Assembly (NCBI RefSeq): GCF_901709675.1
Contig: NC_051098.1
Span: 9,797,000-9,860,999, forward strand
Length of the DNA stretch: 64,000 bases
DNA from: Syngnathus acus
Lineage: Eukaryota > Chordata > Actinopteri > Syngnathiformes > Syngnathidae
Direction of reading: 5' to 3'
The notes under the pieces are model-generated. The model was not told the DNA's origin and did no database searches. It saw only the letters and a program-made list of their open reading frames with translations. The stretch's first letter is position 1. Each line of letters begins with the position of its first letter. Below are positions 1 through 12,210 of this stretch, piece after piece. The position numbers were made by a program, and so were the translations under genes.

Positions 1-183
1 TTTGCCAGTGTGGACATAAATGTGTTACAAGTCTTACTTAAAGGCAAACCATGTCCTGTAGCGCCTGTGAAGGTGACAAGAGTAGCAAAACACATATATA
101 CATTAATGAAATTGTAGGGTCAGGTAATCTGCTGTATTTCTAAAAGCACCACAATGACTCATTCCAACCGATGTGTCTACTAC

Positions 184-3100
184 CTGCTGTCGTATGTATC
201 GGTGTTCACGTCAAACTTGTACGTAGGCTGAAAGTCGAGGGGCCCTTCCTCAAACCCTTGCAGCAACTTCTCTTTTTGCTTCATCATGATCAGCTGAAAG
301 CATTATTGTACAAAACATTCCATAACCTTCTGCTCTGAAGACATGAATAAAACCTGACTAAAAGAGTCCATGTTAGATGGGCCTAAATCTGAAAATGACT
401 TGCCAAACCTGGTCTTTGCTCCACAGCAAGCTGTAGTTTTGATTGCTGATGCATGTTCGAACAAAATGCAATCCATGGTCTTGAATTCGGAAGTTGAGAT
501 CTCCAAACCAAAAGACTAGCCTTGAAGACACAGAGGACAGAAAGAGAATGCAATCTAGGAAGTATGCAATTACTAAAAGTGATTGGGACACTATGAAAAA
601 GCAAAATTCAATAGCATTTCAAATCTGATGGTTTTGGACTTTGAACCTTCCATTGGATGCAACTCACCTGTGGTCAAGAATTCGCTCAGCCTTTTCACAG
701 TTGAAGGTTTGCGTGTCCGCAATGTATTCAAATTCAAACACTCTCTCCGCGGCATGTTTCATATGTGCAGCGAGGTGACAATTGAGGAAACAGAGCATGT
801 GTCCATAGAGAGACAGACGAATGGACACACCACCTTTGTTACCCTGAGACACACAAAAGAAACACATTTCATCACAAAAGGACAATTTAAAGCAAGCACA
901 ACAATTAATGAAGTGCTCGTGTTAGTTGTTAAAAGTTATTAAAAACGTGTATGTTTGGCCAGCAAAAAAATCATATATAGTACAATTTAAAATGGTGACC
1001 CCTGCACTAGAGCTACTTATTTTAACTAATTCTTTAATTAGGTTTACGATCCTTAATATGACAGCCCAACTTTGATATGATGTATTTTTGTATATTACTA
1101 TACGTACACTAAATATTTCTGTAGTATATTGGTGTAATACATATTTATTTTATATATATTGGATTATTCAACTGTATCACAGCGAGATTATTCATTTAGG
1201 ATTTTTGTTTACAGTGCTAGTAACTATATAGTTTTTTACCCAATAGCCAAAGATGCCAGTGCGCGTGTATGTAGCCTGGATGTCTCGAATGAATGGGACA
1301 TGCTCCAATTTGGAGAAGAGCAGCAGTAACAGACCTTGCATTCTGATAGAGGACACCTGAAAAGCATATCAACATACATGTTTGTTTTAACAGCAGGTGG
1401 TATAGTGCAGAGTTCTATAGAATATTCGTAGAGTCTTTTGTGTACCTTCACATATTGCCTTGGTGCTAAGGCGGCCATAAGCGCGTAGCTCCAAGGGTCA
1501 TCGAACACAACATCCGACATGAATCTCAGCGGCCCAGAGTACACCTCCTGGAGGCTTACATCAACATTTATTTTGAAACATTTTGCTCAGACTCAGAATC
1601 AAAATCATCTTTAGTGGCCTAGTATGTAAAAACACTCATGAAATGTTTCTTCGGTAATTTGACGCACACAAGTATACTGACAAGCAACTATAACAAAAAG
1701 AATATTTAGAACATAAAAACATAAAACATACTTAACTGACAATCAGTTTCCATTCCCTAAACCACCTTACCCAATGACGTAGAGGTCTACATCCTCTGGA
1801 GAATCTAAAAGGAGAAGTGAGCTCATGTCATCTGGGGGATCAGCAGTGGCTACGTTCCATGTCACTATGTGTAGCCTGAGGACGATATGGAACGGAAAAA
1901 AGAAAACAAATTACATCCGGCCTCCTAAAAAGGAAGAGAGTCACATCTGGTGTGGTATTCAAAGAAATGCATTCACAGAACAAATCCATAAAATTTTGCA
2001 CACTGCAACAACCACATTCTTAACAGTAAATGCAGACCAGTCGTACTTTTACCGACAAATACAGAGGTACCTTGACTAATGAATTTAATGAGGTTGTAAG
2101 ACAATGTATGTATTAAGCATATGTGATTTTTAATAGATTGTTGTCATGTGAAAGTACTCCAAAATATTCTTTTGGAATTCAGGTAGCAAAGTCATTGGAT
2201 GAACGTTCCTGTAATAAAGGGGACATATTATGGTAAATGGACTTCAATTTCTTGCGTACAAATAATTTGGGTCTCTGGAGTGCTTGCCCACCCATCAAAA
2301 TGTGAACAATCTTCTGAAAATGAGTCGAGCCGTTTTTCAATCCCACCCCAGCTCAAGTTTTATTATCAAGGCTCTGCGATGAGTCGCCATGGTAATAGCA
2401 AGCCAGACTCATGCACCAAAATGGAAGTAAGGCATTATGCTCGGTTGTTACCGTTTTCTCACGTGCTCACTTTATGCCAACGTGCAGATTTTCCATCCAA
2501 ATGACAGTGCGGCATCCACGTGATTATAACTGTAGGATTACTCATTAGCTGTCTTCTTGGAGGAGTGCCACAGGAAGTCATGAAAGCAACCATTGTATTT
2601 TGAAGTGAATTGCCACAAAAATCTTTAGGCGAATAGTGGAAATCTACTATTTTGTAAGGGAAGAACTAAATTAACAACATTTTGACATTTTAGTACCTTG
2701 TGGAGAGTCAAGTAAGGAACAAAAAGTAATTAGGAGCAGGGCCCTCTGTCTACAGCGCTCCATTGTTCACCCATGCTGTTTAATCTCATTCATGAATCCT
2801 GTTGAGTTGGAACTGTTTACAAATTGAATTAACATTTAAAGTTCAAGTCTCTTTGTAAGCTGCTGAGCAGAGCGTTAATCTTTTCTCAGACAGGACAACG
2901 TGACTGCTATTTCTTCAAATCCGCATTAGGTGAGATCAAGTTGGGCAACCTGACTTTGAAAGAGATATGTTGACTTTTGTGGGAAAATTGTGGGGTGTTT
3001 GTTATGACAGTACATTAAAATTCAAGGATGTAAATAAGCAGTTTTGCGTCGCTGTTTTCGCATCAAATTAATATTTTGCGTCTCATTATTCCACATGAAA

Positions 3101-4411
3101 TAGCAAAACAGTGAATCAAACAGCCACCGTCATAACTAGTGATGTGTATTGAGAGCTGTTTTCATGTTCATTCAAAAGAAGCCACCATGAACATGATTGT
3201 TAATTACCAAGTGTCAATTAGTCACCGCTTTTAAGAAATAGTGAAAAAAATGGGTGACATCAGGAAAAGCAGTCAGCTGCTCAAAGCAGAAACTGCCAGT
3301 CCAAACTATACAAATGTTACCTGGAGTACATAGAGTTTTTAAATACATTTTGATCAATTTTATTTATAAAATTACATTACTGCAGAGCTATATAAAATCA
3401 GTGAAGCTTTGCTTTTAGACCCAAAAATAAAAGTTTACTGTTATACACAATGTGAATTGCACTAATAAAAATGGTTCATTCTATATAAAAAAAAATATTA
3501 AGTTCTCAAAATTGTATTGTTCAATAAAAGCCTTGCTCCATCAAAAAAATAAATTGTGCCACAAAGTTAGAAAGTTGCTCCTCCAATTAATTTGTTCATT
3601 CACAAACTGCTCTCTGCACAGAAGAAAAAAAATACTCCAAGCCTTGAATTTGGAATGAGCCAGAAAGCGCTGCAAATTTACATCTGTACTTACTTGCATT
3701 CAAATAAACAATAGAACAATCTACTAAAATATGATTATTATCAAAATATGACATTTTTTTTTGCCTCTGTTATGCAGCTATATAAAAGCAAAACATTGGG
3801 AACATTTTAAAAGTGTGTTATTCTACACCAGTCCATGAATGTGCTCAATTTGTTACGTCAAATAAATGGCTATTACGTCTGTTGATCTGTTCATGTTGAC
3901 ACCAGTGAAGATATTTCTGGCACAAAGTAAATAAAATATGACATATTTATTGTTGTTTTTACCTCAAATGGTCTCCTTCGTAGTCCCCCCTCTGCAGATC
4001 CCCATTCGGCTCCATCGATGCCATATCTGAAAGTTTTGAAGCCCAGTAGCATACAAACTGCAAAACACACAAGCAGCACCAAATATTTTGATTGGTACTG
4101 TACAGAATTATGTAATAGACTATATAACATTCACAGACAACGAGACAACTGCAATGAACTATCGTTAGCCATGTAAACAGAATGTTAAAAGACATCCGGA
4201 GTGACAAGAAAAACAGTAGCTTTATAATGAGCAGAGCGTCCATGGATCAAACGCTCTAATCGTATTTCAGTTCAGTCAAAAACTGTGTGAGCAAGCCTGG
4301 GAAATAAATTCGGATGAATTAAACAATCGATGGTGAAATGCAGAACGTGCACAATCAATGTTATTTAATACCTGACTTGGTCATGCAGCACTTGTTTTCG
4401 TACTGAGCCAT
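184..4411 (-). CDS. inpp5k: Inositol polyphosphate 5-phosphatase K (SKIP), 5' part only
   Basis: This gene encodes a Mg-dependent 5-phosphatase that removes the 5-phosphate from PI(4,5)P2 and PI(3,4,5)P3. In mammals it acts at the ER and plasma membrane and damps insulin signalling. Eight exons join in frame: 4372-4411, 3963-4026, 1771-1875, 1446-1554, 1240-1356, 668-843, 409-520 and 184-293, giving 277 residues. Visible family motifs, in order, are [52 protein letters not shown] and PTYKFDVN. The later PAWTDRIL and SDHKPV motifs and the SKICH domain must lie left of position 1. The ATG at 4411 reads MAQYENK and stays in frame through the first splice; a second ATG at 4024 (MASMEP) is an alternative start. 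Exon 4 has a weak acceptor with little pyrimidine tract, but only that site restores the LQE motif. INPP5J is the nearest alternative; the residues and the neighbouring pitpna favour INPP5K. Confidence 0.9.
1876..3962 (-). other. inpp5k intron 2
   Basis: This is the longest intron seen in inpp5k, 2.1 kb, between the N-terminal exon and the exon that opens the phosphatase domain. It is AT-rich. It contains an RFX X-box-like site at 2383-2396 and no coding exon that I can recognise. Confidence 0.6.
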
Positions 4412-4520
4412 ACAGTACGGATCGGTGCTTGCTACTACAGTAGATGGGACCGCCCCTGATGCGGAAGAATTTAAGAGCTTCCTCACTTTCAAAATAAAAG
4501 CGTTCGAGAGGCGCGGCTAT
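4412..4520 (-). promoter_or_regulatory. Probable inpp5k core promoter / 5' UTR
   Basis: This is the stretch immediately upstream of the inpp5k start codon. On the minus strand it carries a GC-box-like GGGGCGG near 4450 and CpG-containing sequence near 4500, followed by poly-T. Its promoter role is inferred from position; no transcription start is visible directly. Confidence 0.35.
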
Positions 4521-6180
4521 CTTTTTTTTTTTTTTTCTTTTTAAATAATAACAGATAATCCAGAAACTTTGGAGCAGCTTGAAATAGTATTGAGTTTTTT
4601 CCCACCATTAGTATATTTTATCGACTAAACTATCAGCCCTTTTACAAACTGATTTATTCTGTACTCTGTTGAAAATTATAATTCCTTGAATACCATCAGA
4701 TTATTGATAAATATTGTTAAAAATTGCATTGCCAGGATAAAAAAAGTGGAAATTCCTTGCAAATCCGACGTGAAACTACGAATCTGGGGGTCCCTCCAGT
4801 TTTAACACAAACAACTGCTAATGTCAGTGGGTACAGTATAACAGTATTACAGAAATAAACCCCAAAATACAAATATTGGAGCACCACCAACAAAAAGGAA
4901 TGTCCACCAGCATCAAAAACCTAGAAAAAAAATCTAGAAACACGGTTGTAATACACTAGTCTAAGAAATCCATAATCATTTTATGGTCGACAGTCGATTT
5001 GTTAAAACCATATCTAATCCAATTAGAATACAGGTATATGTGTGCGCAAGCTTTGCATTAATTACATAAAGTTATCAGCCTCCAATTTTCAAGTAAGAAT
5101 TTGTCTCTGTTGGGTTTTGGTCTATTAAGTCCCATGTCCAGCAACCATTCCTCCAGTGTTTGCTAATTGTGTTAGAAGGCTTATGGATGATTAGAAAACC
5201 CTTAAAACCCCTTGTGCAATTATGTTAGTTTTGCGGAAATGCACTAAATTGTCTCGATGACCCCTGTAAAGGCCCGTACTAGAATAATAGTGAGACAGGA
5301 TAAGAAAAGAAAAAAAGTCATACGGAGAAGTAAGGTGAAATTTGAAGAGTTAAAAAATAAAACTGTATATTTTAATGAGAACTCATAACACAGAAAATGT
5401 AGTAAAAGCAGCTGTAACTTTATTTGAAGAAAAAAAAAAAAAAAAAACCATAAAATTACAGTGTCTGTACATGGCCAAAATGTCCACAACCTCGCTGCGT
5501 GTAATGAAATCCCCCCCAAAAAACCTGAAAATAAAGGTTTTTTTACACCCAAACAGCAGTTAACTCAACTACCCATTAAGTCTGCATTTTCCTCCTCCAT
5601 TGACTGAGCCTTTTATAATGGAAATACGGCACCTGGGGGTTTAAGTGTTCTCTTGTGGTTAAGCAAATGATGACATGGAAACCTTACAGAGATACGAAAA
5701 GGATCATCTGTAAGCCCCAAACAATAGTAACTGCCGTAACAAAAGTCTCAAGAGCAACGTGTGTTTCGTTGTATTAAAAGATAAAGTAAATCAAAAGTCT
5801 GGCAACTTGAGCTGTTATTGACAAACCTACAATAAAAAAAAGACATGATAAATTATTGCCATGGGAAAACCAAAATATATAGCCTTGTGCTAGTAAATTT
5901 ACAAGATTTAAGCAGTTGGAAACTTGTCAAGTGACACAAGTGTGTCTGTATTCAGGTACATAAATAAACCCAATTGCTTTAGCATGTATTTAAGCATCTA
6001 TCAAGGAATTGTAGCATTCTTGGATCAGGAAGGGGGAGGTATTGGTCCAGTGTGTCAAGGTTGAGTCAGCATGAAGACTCCCAACTGAAAAATATTTATT
6101 TTTCCATTTTTAATGATAAAATAGTAGCTGGAATGTACAAATTATTAATCAACCTGAACAAAGACAATTGCTTACCCCCT
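4521..6180. other. inpp5k-pitpna spacer including the pitpna 3' UTR
   Basis: No coding exon is recognisable here. The right-hand part is the 3' UTR of pitpna, whose end is uncertain. Minus-strand AATAAA hexamers lie at 6095-6100 and 5419-5424. The second is near the 16-nt poly-A run on the plus strand at 5430-5447. Short plus and minus ORFs in this interval have no family resemblance. Confidence 0.5.
6095..6100 (-). promoter_or_regulatory. Candidate proximal poly(A) signal of pitpna
   Basis: An AATAAA hexamer lies on the minus strand about 80 nt after the pitpna stop codon. It is the first such hexamer downstream. A distal hexamer at 5419-5424 would give a 3' UTR of about 0.75 kb. The sequence alone does not say which is used. 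Confidence 0.35.
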
Positions 6181-9100
6181 TCATTCATCAACGCCCAGGC
6201 CTTTAACTTCATCATTTTGCCTCATCTGTGGAATGACATTGGTTACAAAGATGGACATGGTAGACATACATCATTGCAGTGCAGTAGAAATGGGGGCAAC
6301 GAAAGACTGGGAAAGTTGAGGAAAGCTCAATATTTCCTCCTCAGAACAGTCCAAAGGTGAACAGGTTAGTTGGAAACTGGCGATTGTCATGATTGTGTAC
6401 AAAAGGAGCATCCCAAATTCTCAGCTTGTCACAAGCAAGGATAGGAAGGGGTTCACCATTTTGTAAACAACTGCCTAATCAAATAGTTTAACAGTAATGT
6501 TTCTCACTCTCCTAATTTTTTGAGGTAATTCTACAAAAATTGGGGCGCAACCTGAATAGTTCATGAAAAGGGTCGTTGATAAACTTATTTACGGAAGAAA
6601 ACAGTATGTTACCTCATCCAGCTCTTTTTTTGTGTCTTCCTCCATTTTCCGGATGTCATCCATGGAAAGATGGATCCATTTATCAATCAAGCAGAATAGC
6701 TGTCTGTGGAAGTGGGTGAAAATACGCCTCTCCATCTGCACAAACAAGACCATCAGGGGTATTTACAAGAGGACAGTAAAAATGTGCGTGCGCACGCGCG
6801 CGCATGCACACACGCACCTGCGTTGCAGTTCATGTACTCTATCAGCCCACTAGATGGTAATATGACTTCCAAACCTTTTGAATTACGGCCTCCACCTTTG
6901 ACTGCAAGCCCATCCACTTGAAGTTTACTGAGACAAGCTTATAAGCACACATATGTGGACAGCTGGGGTTGTTGAGAATTTCTTTCTGCAATCACAAATA
7001 CAGAAAAGCCCAAATTGTACAACTGTCAGACTAAAATGATTCTTTCAGCCAAAAAAATTTATACCTTCCATTCAGGTCCCAGGGGCCCTCTTCCTGTTTT
7101 TTCAGACTTAAATATGGCTGGATCCTGATCTGCTTTGTAATCCTTAACAGAAAATTTATGTTGTATATGTCAAGAAACCAAATGAGCACATGATCTCCAG
7201 TAAGTAGACTGAGATGAAATTTGCGTCGCTTTTTTAAAATTTCTTACCTTGTCACTCATAGCGGTTCTGTCAGCAATGTCGATTTGTACAACGTCAGCTG
7301 TATCCCATTGATTTTTCTCGAGTCCATGTACCTGCAACAAGGCATTTAAAACTGAACCATCGTGGTAGTTGTTTTCTTTGGCATGCAGACGTGTTCAAAA
7401 ATAAAATTCTATTTCTTCAGCCGTGTAGATTCATCCCTGTAGATAATCTGAAAACATTGACTCAAGGCAATTGGACACAACATTTTGTCAGAAGCCCAAA
7501 ACCTACCAAATTTCTCTATTAAAATCATATTTGATTGGTAATGCAATGCTTTTGTTTTCTTAAGATGGTAAAATGTGTTCTTATCTGTAAACCACCATCA
7601 TCAAAATGAAAGTTCTTGTTTCACTGTGTAAGGAATAAGCTTTCATTTCTTAAATTGAGCCACTAAAATGAATCGTTTCCACGTTGTTTTCTATGTTATT
7701 CAAATTGCTTTAGATGCACTTATAAAACATTAGGTGGCAGCGAAACGTTAGCTATATTAGGTGGATCGATAAACACCACAAACTTGATGAAAACAATTCC
7801 AGAAAAATTGTAGATTACATAAAACCTAAAACAAGAAAATTACATCACTTACATTCTCCTGTTCTCCCATGTCCGGCTTGTGCCATGTCTCAACCTTAAT
7901 TTTGAAATTTTCTTTCATGTATGGATTCTGCAGACATGGGCATATACAATACGGTCAGTCACATTCCAATGCCCCCAATGAATTTAAACAGTTGGGCACT
8001 ATTCACGCGTCCAACTACATCACTGTGAGACTTTGCCTGTTAAATATATATTTGTGTTTCGACTAGTTGGGCTGCACAAAACATTCTATTACAAAAAAAA
8101 TTCTATTACAAGAAAAATTGGAATTGACTTCCCTTTTAATCAGCAAGCATTTTACCCAAACCACAAATATAAAGGAAACGATTACTTACAGAAAGAACTT
8201 TGCAAGGGTCGTCCCGGAGTGATGGTCGTCCAGGAGTGATGGAGATAGTGGAGAGTAGAGACTTTCAGTTAATACCTATTTTCCATTCATTAATATCTAA
8301 TTCAAATACTTTACAGACTATGAATTATTTACACCATAGTTATTTTTGGGTGGTATTCAGTGGCACTCACTGGTTTTGCAGTAAGGATAGGCATTCCAGG
8401 CTTTCTCGTGAATCTGAAGAGCTCCCTTTGGAGCAAGCGCACGCACAATGCGGGGCACTTTACTGTAGAGACATAGAGCTTTACATTTTCATGCAAAAAT
8501 TGCACATTCATACGTGTCAAGTTGGATTCAATACGACAGTCCCTTGAAGTAAGCTCTAAATGATTTAATTCATTTCATTTTGGTCATGATTTAAGACTTT
8601 GTGTAATGTGGTTTAAATTTTTTAGGCAGACCAAAGTCCAAAGCGATATCAATCACATCAATCTATGCTTCCAACAAAATGTTTAATTAGTCGGTTATGT
8701 TTATACTGCAGGGATCCCAATAAATGTGTGGTAGTGACATGCAAAGTTACCTATTGAGATAGTAGATCTTGTGGGTGTATTGTCCCTTCTCCCCATTTTC
8801 TTCATAGGGCTCATTGATCAACACTTCAACACCTTCGCCTCCACCTGTCTCATTCTTGCTGGCTTCTGCCACCGTATACAGCTGGCCCACTTTATACTGC
8901 AAAAGAGAATTCCATTCATTTAATTTAAGACACTTGTTTTTCAGTTTGTCTGGTTCTGCCACTTATACTCAGGTTGTATATAGTCGCTGTCAGGTGGAAT
9001 TCTTGTACTGTCAAAATGACAACTTTTCAGGAAATAAAAATGAAGACAAAACACTAGATTGCTTGAGTTCCCATCATTCATATACCATGCTAAAAAAAGT

Positions 9101-11848
9101 TTTCTTTCTCTCATTTGTGCGGTCTGCTGCAGCCCGGTCCAAGGTGGCCTGTGTACTGATACGGTGGTTGGAGGTTTCGGCTTTAGATAATCGAAAAATA
9201 GCAGAATATCAGCAAAATACGTATTTTTATTCTCCCCCTGAACCTTCCTCCCCTGCGAGTGACACAGGAAAAAGGGAGTATCATCATTCTGGGACTGACA
9301 GCTTGGTCAAACCTACACACCCTAAAAATGAGGCAAAGACATCGAGAAAAGTGGCCCATTTAGCTTTTTGGGAAAGTTTTCTGACGATCGTTCATCATTA
9401 GTCTGGAAAAAGAAAACTTTCACTTGACCGAAGAGGAGTTGTCCGTCCACGGTTGAGTTGGAACTTCGGAATGCCACCAGCCATGTATAACTAGAATGTT
9501 TCCTTTTCTTTCTAAAGGACCTGATCCGGAGCCTTTGTGAGATTTCAGGTACACCGGTTTACATTCAACTGGAATCAGCAAACAGGTCGAACTTGTTATG
9601 GTTGGTCTGAACATGTTGAGCCAATAAGTTCATTGGGGAAACTCAGGACAAAGTGAAAACTTCTGCCAGCATTTATTTGCAGATGGCAATAACAATTTTT
9701 TTCCCCCATTTCCATTTTTCCATTTCCATATTCACAATGAAACATGTCCCCGAGATTAGCTCATATCCAAATATTAACAACACAGTTCCAGATACAAGTC
9801 AACAAGTGACTTGACAACGTTTATCTCAATTAGGTTTTTCCGTTACTGTATTCCAAGCGATCAGAGGGTCACACAGAAATCATTCATTTCAGTCTGGCTG
9901 ACACAACAGCTTTAGCTGTGTGTTTAGAAGGGCCCAATAAAGAGCCTATTGTTCGAAGCAGGATTTTGGATTAATGGATAGAAAAAGCAAATACCTCCAA
10001 GTGCTTCATAACACCAGCGCATTTTGCAAACAATATTAAAAGTATGTATGCATGTGAAAAATGGTGTCAGCAAGCAATTCCAAACTGTACCCAAATGTTG
10101 CTTGACTCATTTCAACGGCAGAGGTGACAACACCCCGTCCCTGTGCACACCTTCAGTCATTTATCAAAACAATAGGACATTTTTACACCCTGAAATGCGT
10201 CAGCACTTCAGCCTAATGTCTTAAGTCCGTCGAAAACAAATAGTTAAATTAAGATTGAAGGGAGTGTTTTGCAATGATTAGAATTGACAGTTTAAAAATC
10301 AAACTTGCTAGTCTTTGACAAAATAAGTACATAGTGAAGTCTTTACCTCATCCACTGAGACAGGCAGGACGATTCGGCTAGGAAAAAACACAAACATAAG
10401 ACATTAGATTTTCCATTCACTAAATGTTATCATGACAGTGACTAAAAATATTCTTCAACTCGATCAGCGAGTCTCCAATAATATATATTTTTATTTAGTG
10501 TCTGATGTTTTAGAGTGATTAAACAGTAGAAGCTAACTGACAAATGGCGCAATTGAACTTAGAGCATGTTGGAAATGTGACCTATAACACAGCAGAAACT
10601 GCAAAGACCAGCAAAAATGAGAAGGAACATTTGATGACTTTCTGCATAAAGGCCAAAGATGCAGTCAGGGCCAGCCAGTTCTCTGCTGACCTAAACACTA
10701 TCTGAAGCACTGATCTATATTTACAATTGAAATGATAATAATACACTAATTGTTCTGTTAAATAGTTTTTATTTATTCCCAACAGCCCATTATCTTCATT
10801 TAGTCGTGTTTTGCTTGGCTGCACTGCTTCCAGTAGAAAGCAATGCCACATTTTTTTCCCAGCAGACAGCCTGACCTTCATAATCACTGAATGAGTCGTG
10901 GTGGCCCATTTAACTGAAACAACATTGGCAACGGCGCTGTTTCATTAATCAATCCGAACTCAAATTCCTCTCACAGGGCCAGCCTGGGCTATGAAACTAG
11001 CCCTTGATGACATCAGTAATTTTCTGTCCTCTGGCTGATCACAGCAAGCAAGTTTGACAGGCAAAATGTCATAAGATCTGCCAACATTAATAGAATTAAT
11101 AATCAATCTCTGGTGTATATACGGTGGACCTCTACATATTTGTAGTTCAAGCACCTGTAGATATGTATAATATACAATAGTTGAGGTCTAGGTGTTCCGA
11201 ACGTGTCTGCCTTCAATGCACTTTGTACTGCGGTCAGGTGACCAATCTACCTCCATAGATGTCGAGTTAACCAAAAATAGCTTTATTGTTTGACATGCCT
11301 ATTCTAATACTGTGATAAATTTACGTTAAACATTTCTAAAGTAAAGCGAACAGCAACATTTCTTTCATTCCGAACGAAATCCCATTCTAAGTTTGGCGAA
11401 TTTAACATTGCCCTGTTTGTCAGCAGCCTTCACTTGGGAATAATTTCTAGACAACTTAAAAGTTACACTTGACCTCAGCAAAACAGAAAATTTGCATTAA
11501 TATATTGTTTAAATTTGGAGTAAATTCAATCGATAGCAAGTTCAACAGTAACCTCTTCCTGTTTCATTCCGTCGCAGTGTCACGAGATTGACAGGCAGGG
11601 GAACCTGTTGAAGTGTACGCTTTTTGAAACATTTCAAAATCGTACTTTCATATCTAAACGAGAACTATATAAAAGTACAGCATATTTAGGAAACTCCATT
11701 TCTGCTTGACACGCTCAAATGGCGAAACAAGCAAATTGGTTGACGAACATGAAATAGTTCACCTAATGTCGTAAATGTTTACTGCCAGACACAATCATGA
11801 CTATTAGTTGAAACAATTGCACATTACTCACTATTCTTTGATCAACAT
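6181..11848 (-). CDS. pitpna: Phosphatidylinositol transfer protein alpha
   Basis: This protein shuttles PI and PC between membranes and supplies PI for phosphoinositide synthesis. Eleven exons join to 810 nt, 269 residues plus stop: 11832-11848, 10347-10377, 8751-8896, 8371-8462, 8190-8197 (8 nt), 7853-7927, 7248-7331, 7065-7142, 6875-6985, 6613-6735 and 6181-6225. It opens [20 protein letters not shown]. Conserved blocks include [57 protein letters not shown] (with the serine at the PKC-site position of mammals), [24 protein letters not shown] and MDDIRKMEE. The tail VKGLGVDE is the counterpart of human VKGMTADD. Human PITPNA has Trp-Trp at 203-204; this protein has Trp-Met at 201-202. Paralogue PITPNB is the main alternative, but flanking inpp5k and slc43a2 match the PITPNA locus. 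Confidence 0.95.
6783..6818. repeat. Alternating purine-pyrimidine tract in pitpna intron 9
   Basis: A GTGCGTGCGCACGCGCGCGC-type run is followed by a CA tract, all inside the short intron between the last two large pitpna exons. Such alternating sequence can adopt Z-DNA. Confidence 0.7.
8190..8197 (-). CDS. pitpna: 8-nt microexon of pitpna
   Basis: The exon before it ends in phase 1 after residue T95, and the exon after it starts in phase 0 at NPYMKENF. Human PITPNA has three residues between the equivalent points. The only segment found that fits is these 8 nt, flanked by an AG (8198-8199) and a strong GTAAGT donor (8184-8189). They supply Ile-Leu-Ser. Without them the coding length is 802 nt and the frame breaks. 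The pyrimidine tract upstream is poor and overlaps a 17-bp tandem duplication. Confidence 0.82.
8208..8241. repeat. 17-bp tandem duplication upstream of the pitpna microexon
   Basis: Two adjacent 17-bp units, 8208-8224 and 8225-8241, match at 16 of 17 positions. On the minus strand they sit 9-43 nt before the 8-nt microexon, where the branch point and pyrimidine tract would be. Confidence 0.8.
8897..10346 (-). other. pitpna intron 2
   Basis: This 1.45-kb intron lies between the tiny second exon and the exon beginning YKVGQLY. A 195-codon plus-strand ORF spans 8814-9401, but it begins antisense to pitpna exon 3 and resembles no family I know. Nothing else is recognisable. Confidence 0.6.
10378..11831 (-). 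other. pitpna intron 1
   Basis: This 1.45-kb first intron is AT-rich, with no repeat family or exon recognised. Confidence 0.6.
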
Positions 11849-12067
11849 GTTTGGGCTGCCTTTGTCCGTACGAGAGGATGTAAAGTCTCCAGCAGCTTCT
11901 TGAAAAGTGTCCAAAGTCGTCAATTCGCCGCGGTCTTTCTTCCAGGATGAGAAAGACACATACCGAAGGGGAGGGGCCGAGACTCCCACCCAGTTTCAGG
12001 TAACTCCGTCACCCTGCTGCGCCCACATGTCACCGGAAGTGTAGAAATAATAATAATAATAATAATT
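11849..12067 (-). promoter_or_regulatory. pitpna promoter / 5' UTR with ETS-type site
   Basis: This is a CpG-containing, GC-richer stretch directly upstream of the pitpna ATG. It includes a consensus ETS core CCGGAAGT at 12033-12040 and a GGGGAGGGGCCGAG block near 11970. It ends in an (AAT)n tract at 12046-12067. Position and composition suggest a TATA-less housekeeping promoter; this is inference. Confidence 0.45.
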
Positions 12068-12160
12068 CAAAAAAACACGTTTTTACTGACGACGGTGTCA
12101 AGCCTCCCACTTGCAAACACGCTCGGGTCACGGACCAATGAAGTCAACCTTAACCTCTAA

Positions 12161-12210
12161 TACACTGGTGTCAAACGTAAGGCCCAGGGGCCGAATTTTG
12201 GAAGTTCTGA
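12161..12210 (+). mobile_element. Remnant of a vertebrate hAT-type nonautonomous transposon
   Basis: The segment beginning ACTGGTGTCAAACGTAAGGC and continuing CCAGGGGCCGAATTTTGG resembles the end of a DNA-transposon family common in vertebrates (GTGTCAAACTCAAGGCCCGGGGGCC). Only one end is recognisable. The assignment rests on memory of the consensus. Confidence 0.4.

Noticed and set aside
583-942. 119-codon plus-strand ORF
   Set aside because: It is the antisense shadow of inpp5k exon 6 (668-843), where codon bias on the other strand removes stops.
4019-4243. Hydrophobic [23 protein letters not shown] upstream of inpp5k exon 2, considered as a signal-anchor start
   Set aside because: It reads through the intron between 4027 and 4371. 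Splicing of 4372 to 4026 keeps frame and gives a cytosolic N-terminus, as in the family.
8814-9401. 195-codon plus-strand ORF, the longest in the window
   Set aside because: It begins antisense to pitpna exon 3, runs into the intron, has no recognisable family features and no splice or promoter logic. It is probably chance.
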